DNA of 37,514 nt from Bacilli bacterium (GCA_017625395.1 JAGALD010000036.1:1-37514), one strand, 5' to 3'; counted from the first letter of the stretch, positions 8,999 through 16,977 are shown. Made by a program: numbers and translations. Notes: a model not told the origin generated them from the letters alone.

Positions 8999-9026
8999 AA
9001 TGTGACAATATTCTTTCTTTCTTTTT
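8990..9026 (+). terminator. Weak AT-only terminator between the deacetylase-like gene and spoIIGA
   Basis: The stem AAAGAATA / TATTCTTT has an 11-base loop and is followed by CTTTCTTTTT. With a single G-C pair it is likely leaky. It overlaps the possible spoIIGA promoter. Confidence 0.4.
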
Positions 9027-9034
9027 AATAAAAT
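9002..9034 (+). promoter_or_regulatory. Possible spoIIG promoter with long spacer
   Basis: GTGACA at 9002-9007 and TAAAAT at 9029-9034 are separated by 21 bases. The Bacillus subtilis spoIIG promoter, activated by Spo0A, likewise has near-consensus SigA hexamers at an over-long 22-base spacing. No good Spo0A box (TGTCGAA) is visible; TGTGACA is only a partial match. Confidence 0.3.
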
Positions 9035-9051
9035 GTTCTTGTGGTGGTGAT

Positions 9052-9807
9052 ATGAAAGTATATGTTGATTTATTATTTATCTTAAATGTATGGATTGATT
9101 TTCTATTACTTTTGACAGTAAGCTATGTTTTAAAAAAATTTACATCAATAAGAAGAATTCTTTGTGCAAGTTTTGTTGGAGGAATCTCAACTATTTTTCT
9201 TTTTCTAAATGTATCAAGTACAATTTTAGCATTATTAAAAGTACTCATTTGCTCACTAATGTTGCTAATTTCCTTTTCATTTAACTCACTAAAAAGTTTT
9301 ATAGAGAATATAATTTATTTTTATCTAGTAAGCATTATTTTAGCTGGTGTTATTTACTTAGTAAGAAACAATTATAATATAAATAATTTTTTTAATAATT
9401 TTCTTCTGCTTATAGTAACGACACCAATTATACTTTATGTGTATTATAGAAAAACAAAGAAATTGAACAATCACTATAATAATTTATATAATGTTGAGCT
9501 CTATTACCTTGGTAATATATATAAATTTACCGCATTTCTAGATACAGGAAATAGATTATATGATCAATATAAAAGAAGACCAATAATTCTTGTAAATACA
9601 GATAAAATTAGCTTTGATTATTCTAAAGGAATACTAGTTCCATTTAAAACCGCTGATGGAAAAACAGTTCTCAGGTGCTTGATTGCAGATAAAATAGTAA
9701 TTGATAATAAAGTTACTAAACAAAATGTAGTATTCGGATTAGTTAGTGAAAAATTTAATATTGAAGAAGTAAATATGCTATTACATTCAGATTTATTAGG
9801 AGGATAA
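9052..9807 (+). CDS. spoIIGA: Sigma-E processing peptidase SpoIIGA
   Basis: A 251-aa membrane aspartic protease that cleaves pro-SigE in the mother cell of a sporulating bacterium. The N-terminal half has about five hydrophobic segments, opening with [19 protein letters not shown] as in known SpoIIGA. The soluble C-terminal half carries the aspartic-protease motif [10 protein letters not shown] with the catalytic Asp near residue 164. It is shorter than the roughly 309-residue Bacillus protein, mainly in the C-terminal half. A GGTGGTGAT ribosome-binding site precedes the ATG. Its stop is one base before the sigE start, and the Shine-Dalgarno of sigE (AGGAGG) lies in its last codons, so the pair is translationally coupled as in the Bacillus spoIIG operon. 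Confidence 0.93.
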   Translation: MKVYVDLLFILNVWIDFLLLLTVSYVLKKFTSIRRILCASFVGGISTIFLFLNVSSTILALLKVLICSLMLLISFSFNSLKSFIENIIYFYLVSIILAGVIYLVRNNYNINNFFNNFLLLIVTTPIILYVYYRKTKKLNNHYNNLYNVELYYLGNIYKFTAFLDTGNRLYDQYKRRPIILVNTDKISFDYSKGILVPFKTADGKTVLRCLIADKIVIDNKVTKQNVVFGLVSEKFNIEEVNMLLHSDLLGG

Positions 9808-9808
9808 T

Positions 9809-10498
9809 ATGATAAGTTTATTACTATTTGTTATTTATTTCATAAAAGTTAGTAATGTTTTATATTATGTTGGTGCAACAGATAAATTGCCAGAGCCCTT
9901 AACTAAGGAAGAAGAAGAATTTTATTTGGTTATGGCAAGTGACGGTGACACAATGGCCAAAGATAAATTAATAGAACACAATCTAAGACTTGTAGTGTTT
10001 CTTGCCAAAAAATATGAAAATACTATGGTTGATTTAGAGGATTTAGTAAGTATTGGAACAATAGGTCTAATTAAAGCAATTAATACATACAGCATGGATA
10101 AAAATATAAAACTTGCAACATATGCTTCAAGATGCATTGATAATGAGATATTAATGTATTTACGAAAAAATAAAAAAGTGAAAACAGAAGTAAGTTTTGA
10201 TGAATCACTTAGTTTCGATGCAGATGGAAATGAACTACACCTAGAAGATATATTAGGAACTGATCCAGATATTGTTACAAAAAATATTGAAGAAAGCAAT
10301 GATAAGAAATTAATGTTAGAAGAAATATCTAAGCTAAATAAACGTGATAAGGAAATTATGATAATGAGATATGGCTTATTGGGATATGAAGAAAAAACAC
10401 AAAAAGAAGTAGCAGAAATTCTTGGTATAAGTCAGTCATATATTTCAAGAATTGAAAAGAAAGTTATCAGAAGATTAAGAACCATAATAAAAGTATAA
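9809..10498 (+). CDS. sigE: RNA polymerase sporulation sigma factor SigE
   Basis: A 229-aa sigma-70 family factor. Region 2 is complete ([15 protein letters not shown], then [13 protein letters not shown] and [17 protein letters not shown]), and region 4 ends with a helix-turn-helix, [19 protein letters not shown]. The [16 protein letters not shown] linker closely resembles Bacillus SigE. The first 27 or so residues are a pro-sequence ending near VLYYVG, which SpoIIGA should remove. That pro-sequence starts [14 protein letters not shown] and is hydrophobic rather than the basic amphipathic type of Bacillus SigE, recalling pro-SigK. Adjacency to spoIIGA still favours SigE. A terminator follows directly. 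Confidence 0.92.
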   Translation: MISLLLFVIYFIKVSNVLYYVGATDKLPEPLTKEEEEFYLVMASDGDTMAKDKLIEHNLRLVVFLAKKYENTMVDLEDLVSIGTIGLIKAINTYSMDKNIKLATYASRCIDNEILMYLRKNKKVKTEVSFDESLSFDADGNELHLEDILGTDPDIVTKNIEESNDKKLMLEEISKLNKRDKEIMIMRYGLLGYEEKTQKEVAEILGISQSYISRIEKKVIRRLRTIIKV

Positions 10499-10521
10499 GA
10501 ACTAAAAATAGTTCTTTTTTT
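10498..10521 (+). terminator. Intrinsic terminator after sigE
   Basis: The stem AGAACTA / TAGTTCT with an AAAA loop is followed by a T run. It begins on the last base of the sigE stop codon. Confidence 0.85.
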
Positions 10522-10592
10522 ATAATATATTAATGTTTATTTACATATAAACTGTAATATTTCAGAAAAAACAATTAATAAAAAAATAAGTA

Positions 10593-10601
10593 TGGTATAA
10601 T
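10593..10601 (+). promoter_or_regulatory. Extended -10 promoter of the murG operon
   Basis: TGGTATAAT is a perfect extended -10, with TATAAT at 10596-10601. The position for a -35 box (about 10573-10578, AATTAA) is poor, so activity should rest on the TGn extension. The murG start lies 19 bases downstream of the hexamer. Confidence 0.65.
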
Positions 10602-10620
10602 ATTTAATAGAGGTGAAAAT

Positions 10621-11712
10621 ATGAAAGTTATAGTTAGTGCTGGTGGAACTGGAGGTCATATTTATCCTGCCTTGGCAATTATAAATAAACTAAAAGAAAA
10701 ACATCGTAATTGTGAAGTTTTATATATTGGTACAACAGATAGAATGGAAGCAACATTAGTCCCATCCCTAGGAATAAAATACAAAGGGATTCCAATGAAA
10801 GGACTAAATAGAAAAAATATTTTTAAAAATGTTAGTGTTTTAAAATCATTTAATGCTGCTATAAATAGAGCTAAAGAAATAATCTCAGAGTTTAAACCTG
10901 ATATAGTTTTAGGAATAGGTGGATATATTACAGCCCCTGTTATTTTAGCAGCACATAAATTAGGAGTAAAAACTTTTATTCATGAACAAAATTCAATACC
11001 AGGTCTTTCCAATAAAATATTAAAGCGTTACGCAGATGTAGTAGGTGTTTCTCTAAAAGATAGTATGAAATACTTCAAGGGAGCAAATGTTGTCTTTACT
11101 GGAAACCCAAGAAGCGAAGAAGCAGCATTTGCTAAACCAGTTAAAAAATCAAAATATGACTTATCTGACTCAAAAAAATTAGTTTTATTTGTTATGGGAA
11201 GTCTTGGATCATTAACAATTACAAATATCATGAAAGATATAATTCCATCTTTTAAAAATAAAGATTATGAAGTTTTATTTGTTACGGGAAAAAATTATTT
11301 TGAATCATATAAGGATGTAAAAATTCCAAATAATGTTAAAATGGTTCCAAATCTAGATGATATGTTATCTGTTTTAAAGAAAACAGATTTAATAGTAACT
11401 AGAGCGGGTGCATCTACTATAGCAGAAATAACATCAGTAGGCATTCCAGCCTTAATGATTCCTTCTCCATATGTTACACACAATCATCAAGAGAAAAATG
11501 CAAAAGTTTTAGAAGATAATAATTGTGCAATAGTTATTAAGGAAAAAGAAGTAACAAAAGAAATTTTAATAAAGAATATTGATGATCTTTTATCTGATAA
11601 AGATAAACTACAATCTATGAAAAAAAATAGTAAAAAAATGGGCGTAATTGATAGTGCCACCAAAATAGTAGAAATAATAGAAGATTTAGTAAATGGTGAG
11701 AAGAATGATTGA
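10621..11712 (+). CDS. murG: UDP-N-acetylglucosamine transferase MurG
   Basis: A 363-aa GT28 glycosyltransferase that adds GlcNAc to lipid I to form lipid II on the inner membrane face. The first G-loop SAGGTGGHIYPALAI is at residues 6-20, a second Gly-rich loop GIGGYITAP lies near residue 100, and HEQNSIPG follows. The donor-site region with RAGASTIAEI and HNHQEKNA is in the C-terminal lobe. Length is normal. It is the first gene of murG-murB-divIB; a GAGGTG ribosome-binding site precedes the ATG. Its end overlaps murB by 8 bases and uses a TGA stop, which helps show that TGA is not read as Trp here. Confidence 0.96.
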   Translation: MKVIVSAGGTGGHIYPALAIINKLKEKHRNCEVLYIGTTDRMEATLVPSLGIKYKGIPMKGLNRKNIFKNVSVLKSFNAAINRAKEIISEFKPDIVLGIGGYITAPVILAAHKLGVKTFIHEQNSIPGLSNKILKRYADVVGVSLKDSMKYFKGANVVFTGNPRSEEAAFAKPVKKSKYDLSDSKKLVLFVMGSLGSLTITNIMKDIIPSFKNKDYEVLFVTGKNYFESYKDVKIPNNVKMVPNLDDMLSVLKKTDLIVTRAGASTIAEITSVGIPALMIPSPYVTHNHQEKNAKVLEDNNCAIVIKEKEVTKEILIKNIDDLLSDKDKLQSMKKNSKKMGVIDSATKIVEIIEDLVNGEKND

Positions 11713-12610
11713 TGTAATAAAATTTATCGAAGATAATGACATAGGAAAATATCAAGAAAATGTCAGCATGGCTAAACATACCACTTACAGAGTTGGTGGA
11801 ATAGCAAAAATTATGGTGTATCCAAAAGATGAAAAAAAACTTATAAAACTATTAAGGGAATTAAAAAATAAAAAAATATTATATAAGATTTTAGGTAATG
11901 GATCAAATACATTATTTAGCGATAAAATATTCGATGGAGTAATAATAAAATTAGATTGCCTAGATGAAATAACTTTTTTTAGAAATACTATAAAAGCAGG
12001 AAGTGGAGTTAATCTAATAAAGTTAAGCAATATGGCAGTTAGAAAATCTCTTTCGGGACTTGAATTTGCAACAGGAATACCAGGAACAGTAGGCGGAGCA
12101 GTATATATGAACGCCGGAGCATATAAAAGTGATATGGGATATGTTGTAAAAAGTGTAAAAGTTATAACTCCAAAATTAGAAATTATAACTATGACTAATA
12201 AAGAATTAGACTTTCATTATAGAACATCTTTCTTACAAAAAAATCCTGGATATATCTGCTTAGAAGCAACATTTCAACTAAAAAAAGGCGATAAAAATGA
12301 AATGCTTGAACTAGTACGAGATAGAAAAGAAAGAAGACTGGCTAGCCAACCACTAGATTATCCATCAGCAGGATCTGTTTTTAGAAATCCAGAAAATTTA
12401 TTTGCTGGAAAGTTAATAGAAGATTTAGGCTACAAAGGCTTAATTAGAGGTGGAGCAAAAGTAAGTGAAAAGCATGCTAATTTCATAATTAATTATAATA
12501 ATGCAACAGGTTCTGACATAAAAGAATTAATTGAATTCATTAAAGAAGAAGTTTTAGATAAATATGGGTTAGAGCTAAAAGTAGAACAAGAATTTGTAAA
12601 TTGGGAGTAG
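11705..12610 (+). CDS. murB: UDP-N-acetylenolpyruvoylglucosamine reductase MurB
   Basis: A 301-aa FAD enzyme that reduces UDP-GlcNAc-enolpyruvate to UDP-MurNAc. FAD-binding signatures are YRVGGIA near residue 29, LGNGSNTL, GIPGTVGGAVYMNAGAY near the middle and the YRTSFL segment. The catalytic Ser lies in YPSAGSVFRNP, and GLIRGGAKVSEKHANFIIN is the conserved C-terminal block. The ATG at 11705 was chosen over 11693 because GGTGAG sits just upstream at the right distance; it overlaps the end of murG by 8 bases. It is cytoplasmic and grouped with the lipid II glycosyltransferase and a divisome gene. Confidence 0.95.
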   Translation: MIDVIKFIEDNDIGKYQENVSMAKHTTYRVGGIAKIMVYPKDEKKLIKLLRELKNKKILYKILGNGSNTLFSDKIFDGVIIKLDCLDEITFFRNTIKAGSGVNLIKLSNMAVRKSLSGLEFATGIPGTVGGAVYMNAGAYKSDMGYVVKSVKVITPKLEIITMTNKELDFHYRTSFLQKNPGYICLEATFQLKKGDKNEMLELVRDRKERRLASQPLDYPSAGSVFRNPENLFAGKLIEDLGYKGLIRGGAKVSEKHANFIINYNNATGSDIKELIEFIKEEVLDKYGLELKVEQEFVNWE

Positions 12611-12613
12611 GAT

Positions 12614-13303
12614 ATGGCGAAAAAAAAGAAAGTTGTCAAAAGACATAAAATAAAATTCTTATCAATATTAATATTAATATTGGTAGTAGTTTTACTATAC
12701 TTTCTTATAAACGGAATATTATCATTTAAAATTCAAAACATTTATATACATGATACCAATTTTTTAAATGATGAATACATATTAAATGTTGCTAAAATAG
12801 AAGACTATCCAAGTTACGTTAAAAATTCGACAAGAATTCTAGAAAAAAGATTAGAAGAAAGTCCATATATAAAAAATGCGGAAGTAAAGAAAAGTTTTCT
12901 TGGTGTAATTGATATTTATATTGAAGAAAGTAAAGTCTTGTATTATAAAGAGTATGATAAAAAATATGTATTAGATACAGGAGAAGAAGTTGATTCTCTT
13001 ACATATAATTTTTCACCAGTAAGAGTAATAAATTATATTCCTGATTTAGTTTATGAAAGATTTTTTAAGAAAGTTCTAGAATTTAATTCTGATGTTTTAG
13101 ATAAAATTTCTCAGATAAAGTATGATCCAAGTGAATACGATGATAGTAGGTTTTTATTCTATATGGTTGATGGAAATTATGTTTATATGACAATTTCAAA
13201 ATTTGAAACAATAAACTATTATAATCAAATTTATCCAACTCTAAATGGAAAAAAAGGAATACTTTACTTGGATTCTGGTAATCATTTTCAAGAATTTAAA
13301 TAG
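12614..13303 (+). CDS. divIB: Cell-division protein DivIB/FtsQ
   Basis: A 229-aa bitopic division protein of the FtsQ/DivIB family, which joins FtsL and DivIC in the septal complex. A Lys-rich cytoplasmic N-terminus (about 16 residues) precedes one membrane segment (about 17-37). The POTRA domain starts at FKIQNIYIHDTNFLND and includes RILEKRLEESPYIKNAEVKK, followed by an FtsQ-type beta domain (VLYYKEYDKKYVLDTG). It is three bases from the murB stop, and the gene order matches the Bacillus murG-murB-divIB cluster. It is the last gene before a strong terminator. Confidence 0.9.
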   Translation: MAKKKKVVKRHKIKFLSILILILVVVLLYFLINGILSFKIQNIYIHDTNFLNDEYILNVAKIEDYPSYVKNSTRILEKRLEESPYIKNAEVKKSFLGVIDIYIEESKVLYYKEYDKKYVLDTGEEVDSLTYNFSPVRVINYIPDLVYERFFKKVLEFNSDVLDKISQIKYDPSEYDDSRFLFYMVDGNYVYMTISKFETINYYNQIYPTLNGKKGILYLDSGNHFQEFK

Positions 13304-13323
13304 AGAGCAATGCTCTCTTTTTT
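13302..13323 (+). terminator. Intrinsic terminator after divIB
   Basis: The 7-bp stem AGAGAGC / GCTCTCT with loop AAT is followed by six T. It lies in the convergent gap, and its T run touches the stop codon of the minus-strand small gene at 13322. Confidence 0.88.
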
Positions 13324-13498
13324 AGTAGTAAAAAAATTGTTGTGTTTGATATGGAAATGGTGGAGGTGGTGGGAAGAAATATATAGGTCTATTGTTGTTA
13401 TTCCATAAACTTCCAGCTATTCCACCCAATACAAATGGAAATACAAAGCCACCACCAAATCTGTTGTTTCCTCTTTGAGGATAAAATCTATTATACAT
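13322..13498 (-). CDS. Small Gly/Pro/aromatic-rich protein, possibly spore-coat-like
   Basis: A 58-aa reading frame with an excellent ribosome-binding site (AGGAGG, seven bases from the ATG at 13498). The protein starts MYNRFYPQRGNNRFGGG, has one short hydrophobic segment (FVFPFVLGGIAGSLW, about residues 18-32), an Asn run and a five-Pro run, and ends QQFFYY. I do not recognise a family. The composition recalls small Gly/Pro/Tyr-rich proteins found in spore coats of bacilli, but that is resemblance only. It lies directly after the metallophosphoesterase gene, with only a terminator-like hairpin between them, and ends against the divIB terminator. A CATAAAATA motif fitting a SigK-type -10 lies at 13516-13524, though too close to the start to be convincing. 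Confidence 0.65.
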   Translation of the reverse strand: MYNRFYPQRGNNRFGGGFVFPFVLGGIAGSLWNNNNRPIYFFPPPPPFPYQTQQFFYY

Positions 13499-13532
13499 AA
13501 AAAAACCTCCTATGGTATTTTATGCATAGGAG
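13499..13532 (-). terminator. Terminator-like hairpin that contains the Shine-Dalgarno of the small gene
   Basis: The 8-bp stem CTCCTATG / CATAGGAG (arms 13525-13532 and 13507-13514) begins one base after the metallophosphoesterase stop. It is followed on the minus strand by G and seven T, then the ATG of the 58-aa gene. The 3' arm and the next G form the AGGAGG ribosome-binding site, so the same bases could both end transcription and hide the translation start. Confidence 0.7.
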
Positions 13533-13533
13533 A

Positions 13534-14430
13534 TTATTTTGCAATTTTCAATCTATAAAAATTAATACTTGGATGATTAAATAATCTAAAATTATATTTT
13601 GAATTACCAAGCCCGCTAGATATAAATAATTCAGTATCTTTTATTTTATAATAACTATCAATGTATTTTTTTGCATTATCTTTTTTTATTATTCCCCCAA
13701 TAAAAGGTAGTCTTATTTGACCATTGTGTGAATGCCCTGCAAATATTAGATTAGGATTAAATATCTCTACAATACTATCACTATTATCAGGAATATGAGT
13801 TATAGCAATTGAAAATGTATTATCTTGTTCTTCTTTTAACGATTGATAATTAGAAACATCGTTACCTAGTGCAAATAATTGAATGAAAGAATTATCTATA
13901 TATATGTTTTTAACAGTATTATCTAAAATTTCAAAATTACTATTAGAAAAAATATATTCAAAATTTTCAGTATCTTCTTCACCTTTAATTGAATATTTAC
14001 CAACAGAAACATTTATTTCGTTTAACTTCGAAATAATGTATTCTTTTTCTTCCATTGTAATATCATAATTATTATCAATTAAATCACCAGTAAATATTAC
14101 TATATCAGGGCTAGTATTATTAATTAGCTCAACTGTATGGTCAAACACCTCTAAATTACTATACTGATTATAGTGAATATCGGAAAAATGTATAACTTTA
14201 ATGCCGTTAAAACTATCAGGTAAAATATTGCTATAAATAGGGTATTCTTTAACAATAATTCCAATATTACCAATATACCTAAGTGATACATAAGATACTG
14301 TAAAGATTATAAATAATGGAATAAATATAAAGGATAAAATCTTTAATACTTTTTTATTCTTTTCTCTTCTTTCTTCGCCGTCTAATTCTTTAGCAAGTTC
14401 TTCGTTTAATTCAACTCTTGATTCTCTCAT
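13534..14430 (-). CDS. Membrane-anchored metallophosphoesterase (YkuE/YaeI type)
   Basis: A 298-aa calcineurin-like phosphoesterase with an N-terminal membrane anchor (about residues 28-50) and the catalytic domain probably outside. Metal-site motifs are FSDIH (Asp84, His86), TGDLID (Asp116), THIPD (His212) and GHSHNG (His233, His235). The usual GNH(D/E) block is replaced by GEED at residues 150-153, removing the metal-bridging Asn and the catalytic His. The fold call is secure, but normal hydrolysis is doubtful. Its start overlaps the stop of the CPBP protease gene by 4 bases (ATGA), so the two are coupled. Relatives act on lipid or nucleotide phosphates; the substrate here is unknown. Confidence 0.82.
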   Translation of the reverse strand: MRESRVELNEELAKELDGEERREKNKKVLKILSFIFIPLFIIFTVSYVSLRYIGNIGIIVKEYPIYSNILPDSFNGIKVIHFSDIHYNQYSNLEVFDHTVELINNTSPDIVIFTGDLIDNNYDITMEEKEYIISKLNEINVSVGKYSIKGEEDTENFEYIFSNSNFEILDNTVKNIYIDNSFIQLFALGNDVSNYQSLKEEQDNTFSIAITHIPDNSDSIVEIFNPNLIFAGHSHNGQIRLPFIGGIIKKDNAKKYIDSYYKIKDTELFISSGLGNSKYNFRLFNHPSINFYRLKIAK

Positions 14431-15143
14431 AATATCATCCCTGTTCCAATTATAGAAAACATTGTTAGTATACCATTATGAAGTGTATGTACTAATATAG
14501 TTGAAAAAATATTTTTAGTCTCATAATTAATATACGAAAATGAAATTCCTAAAGCACAATAAGGAATTAAAAATAAATAGTCATATATAGATGTTATATC
14601 TGCAACAACATGCAAAGCGCCAAAGATAAACCCTGATATTAATATATATGGTATTTTTTCATTTATTATCGTTCTAAAAGATTTTCTAAAAATAATTTCT
14701 TCAGTAAAAGGTGCAAGAACAGTAGTTAGTAAAAAAGCAAGAATTGGTGCCCCAGTTATTATTTCACGAACCCCTTGCTCATTATTAGAAATCTGTACAG
14801 GCGTAAATTTACTTATTAATATATTAGAGACAGCCATTACAATAAGCCCTAATATCCAATATTTAATAGCTTTATCTGATATATCCCAAAAATTCTTTTT
14901 AAATGTTTTAAATTCTTTTATTAAATCATCTTTATACATTAGAAATAGTAAAAATGCTAAAACAGAATTTGAAAATATTTGTAATGCATAAACTATATTA
15001 GGATCATTTAAATTGATACTAAAATCTTTATCAAAAAATGCCATGATAGCAAGTGGTAAAAACTGTATTAAACTAGAATAAAAAAATAATAACAATGTTA
15101 AGATAAATTTAATTAATGGTTCAAATTTTTTTATAAATCTCAT
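14427..15143 (-). CDS. CPBP-family intramembrane metalloprotease
   Basis: A 238-aa polytopic membrane protein of the CPBP (CAAX/Abi) protease family. The four catalytic blocks are present: EE with R in FTEEIIFRKSFR (Glu148, Glu149, Arg153), the His of FGALHV (His178), and HxxxN in VHTLHN (His219, Asn223). About seven hydrophobic segments are visible. Family members process prenylated proteins, peptides or bacteriocin-related targets; the target here is unknown. A clear GGAGG ribosome-binding site and a strong promoter precede it. It is the first gene of a minus-strand unit with the metallophosphoesterase and perhaps the 58-aa protein. Confidence 0.88.
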   Translation of the reverse strand: MRFIKKFEPLIKFILTLLLFFYSSLIQFLPLAIMAFFDKDFSINLNDPNIVYALQIFSNSVLAFLLFLMYKDDLIKEFKTFKKNFWDISDKAIKYWILGLIVMAVSNILISKFTPVQISNNEQGVREIITGAPILAFLLTTVLAPFTEEIIFRKSFRTIINEKIPYILISGFIFGALHVVADITSIYDYLFLIPYCALGISFSYINYETKNIFSTILVHTLHNGILTMFSIIGTGMIL

Positions 15144-15165
15144 AAATCCTCCGTATGATAATTTA

Positions 15166-15194
15166 ATTTTAATAGTACTTTAAAATTGTGTCAA
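15166..15194 (-). promoter_or_regulatory. Vegetative promoter of the CPBP protease unit
   Basis: On the minus strand TTGACA (15194-15189), a 17-base spacer and TAAAAT (15171-15166). This is a near-consensus SigA promoter placed 22 bases before the start codon, divergent from murC. Confidence 0.85.
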
Positions 15195-15234
15195 CTTATT
15201 TCATCTTAATGTATTATTACTTTTAAAAATAATG

Positions 15235-15240
15235 TATAAT
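15235..15240 (+). promoter_or_regulatory. -10 box of the murC promoter
   Basis: A perfect TATAAT lies 23 bases before the murC start. The -35 region (about 15212-15217, TATTAT) matches poorly. The promoter is back to back with the CPBP promoter, about 40 bases away. Confidence 0.55.
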
Positions 15241-15263
15241 AAAAAAAGAAGGGAAGTTTTAAT

Positions 15264-16571
15264 ATGAAATATTATTGTTTAGGTATTAAAGGTGCTGGCA
15301 TGAGTACTTTAGCATGTATTCTACATGATTTAGGAAATGAAGTTGTAGGATATGATGATGTAGTAGATTATAAGTTTACACAAGAAGGTTTAGAAAAAAG
15401 AGGAATAAAGATTTATAATGACAATAGTCATGCGCTAGATAAAGATATGATTGTTACTCATTCAGTTGCATTAAGCAAAGATCATAAAGAATTAGTAAGA
15501 GCACAAGAACAAGGATTAAAAGTAGAAAAATATAATGAAATATTAGGAAGCATAACATCTATGTTTAATTCTATTTGTGTATCTGGAACTCATGGAAAAA
15601 CAACAACAAGTTCATTAATTACTCACATATTAAATGGAATAAAACCAGTTAATTATTTTATTGGAGATGGAACAGGTCATGCTGTAAAAGATAATGATAC
15701 TTTTGTAATTGAATCAGATGAATTTAATAGACATTTTTTAGCATATGATCCAACATATACGGTAATTACTAATATAGAACTTGAGCATACAGAAATATAT
15801 AAAGATATAGAAGATATAATGAGAACTTTTGAAACATTTGCAAGCAAAACAAAAAATACAATAGTAGCATGCGGAGATAATGAATATGTAAGAAAGCTAA
15901 ATTTTGATAATAAAATTATATATTATGGTTTAGATGAATCAAACAACGTATATGCTAAAAATATTGTTCTAAATGAAGAAGGATCAAATTTTGATGTTTA
16001 TATGAATAATGAATTTTATGGCCATTTTGAGTTACCATTGTATGGAATGCATATGGTATTAAATTCACTAGCAGCAATAATAATTTGTCATCTTCAAGGA
16101 GTCGATGCAAAAACTATAGAAACACGTTTAAAAACATTCCAAAATGCAAAAAGGCGTTTTGCAGAACAAAAAATAAATGAAACTATTTTAATTGATGACT
16201 ACGCACATCATCCTACAGAAATTAAAGTAACTCTTGAAGCAGCAAGACAAAAATATCCAAATAAACAACTAATAGCAATCTTTAAACCAAATACATATTC
16301 TAGAACTGAAAAGTTTTATAAAGAATTTGCAGAAGTACTAAATATTGCAGATAAATGTTTTTTAACAGAAATAGATTGCAATAGAGAAAGAAAAGAAGAT
16401 TATTCATTCGTTACATCAAAGGTTATATTTGATTTATTAAATAACGGTGAAATGATATCAGAAGAAGATGTAGAGAAAATAGCAAATTATAAAGATTCTG
16501 TTATCTGTCTAATGAGTTGTGCATCAGTTGCCCATTTAAAGGAAAATTTAATTAATGTATTAGAAAAATAG
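15264..16571 (+). CDS. murC: UDP-N-acetylmuramate-L-alanine ligase MurC
   Basis: A 435-aa cytoplasmic ligase that adds L-Ala to UDP-MurNAc using ATP. The N-terminal UDP-binding Rossmann motif is LGIKGAGMSTLA (residues 5-16). The ATP P-loop is SGTHGKTTTS near residue 109. The metal and carbamate-type segment IESDEFNRHF and ITNIELEHTEIY follow, and the C-terminal domain has DDYAHHPTEI, which is diagnostic of MurC, and FKPNTYSRT. Length matches the family. A ribosome-binding site (AGAAGGGAAG) precedes the ATG. It is a single-gene unit bounded by its own promoter and terminator. Confidence 0.96.
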   Translation: MKYYCLGIKGAGMSTLACILHDLGNEVVGYDDVVDYKFTQEGLEKRGIKIYNDNSHALDKDMIVTHSVALSKDHKELVRAQEQGLKVEKYNEILGSITSMFNSICVSGTHGKTTTSSLITHILNGIKPVNYFIGDGTGHAVKDNDTFVIESDEFNRHFLAYDPTYTVITNIELEHTEIYKDIEDIMRTFETFASKTKNTIVACGDNEYVRKLNFDNKIIYYGLDESNNVYAKNIVLNEEGSNFDVYMNNEFYGHFELPLYGMHMVLNSLAAIIICHLQGVDAKTIETRLKTFQNAKRRFAEQKINETILIDDYAHHPTEIKVTLEAARQKYPNKQLIAIFKPNTYSRTEKFYKEFAEVLNIADKCFLTEIDCNRERKEDYSFVTSKVIFDLLNNGEMISEEDVEKIANYKDSVICLMSCASVAHLKENLINVLEK

Positions 16572-16574
16572 ACG

Positions 16575-16599
16575 AAGCAAGCATGAAACTTGCTTTTTT
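16575..16599 (+). terminator. Intrinsic terminator after murC
   Basis: The stem AAGCAAG / CTTGCTT with a 7-base loop is followed by TTTTTT. The 3' arm doubles as the -35 region of the next promoter. Confidence 0.85.
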
Positions 16600-16618
16600 C
16601 TTTAACTTATGCTATAAT
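16590..16618 (+). promoter_or_regulatory. Vegetative promoter of the orphan basic protein
   Basis: TTGCTT (16590-16595), 17 bases, then TATAAT (16613-16618) with TGC before it. It overlaps the murC terminator. Confidence 0.7.
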
Positions 16619-16641
16619 ACGCAAAGTCGAGGAGAGATAGA

Positions 16642-16977
16642 ATGAAAATTAGTAATATACGTCTTGCCGCACGATCTGGATTAGAAAAATATCTTCCAGA
16701 TAGTTCAATAATAAGAAGTGTATATGATTTGCAAGTTAGAAATTTAAATGTTTCTAATGAAGAAGCAGCTAGAATTTTTTCAGCAATATGCAAAAGTGAT
16801 AGCAATAGTGTTAAAAAAACAGTTTTCTTTAAACCTATTAGACAAAGTATAATTGGTGATAAAAAAACGTACAAATTGTGTAGAAAAGCTTATTATAAGG
16901 CAAAAAACGTATTACATAAAGAAGAAAAAAGATTAATATTAAGAAAAAGAGAACAGTCAAGAAATACTGATTATTAA
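16642..16977 (+). CDS. Small basic protein, unknown function
   Basis: A 111-aa protein that I do not recognise. It is rich in Lys and Arg and predicted helical throughout, with no membrane segment. The C-terminal third (about residues 75-106) is a strongly basic helix with LCRKAYYKAKNVLHKEEK. Only two Cys are present (one in the middle, one near residue 80), not arranged as a metal site. A basic character suggests nucleic-acid binding, but this is inference. It has a GAGGAGAG ribosome-binding site, its own promoter and its own terminator, which makes a real gene likely. A minus-strand frame over the same bases looks like a shadow. Confidence 0.7.
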   Translation: MKISNIRLAARSGLEKYLPDSSIIRSVYDLQVRNLNVSNEEAARIFSAICKSDSNSVKKTVFFKPIRQSIIGDKKTYKLCRKAYYKAKNVLHKEEKRLILRKREQSRNTDY

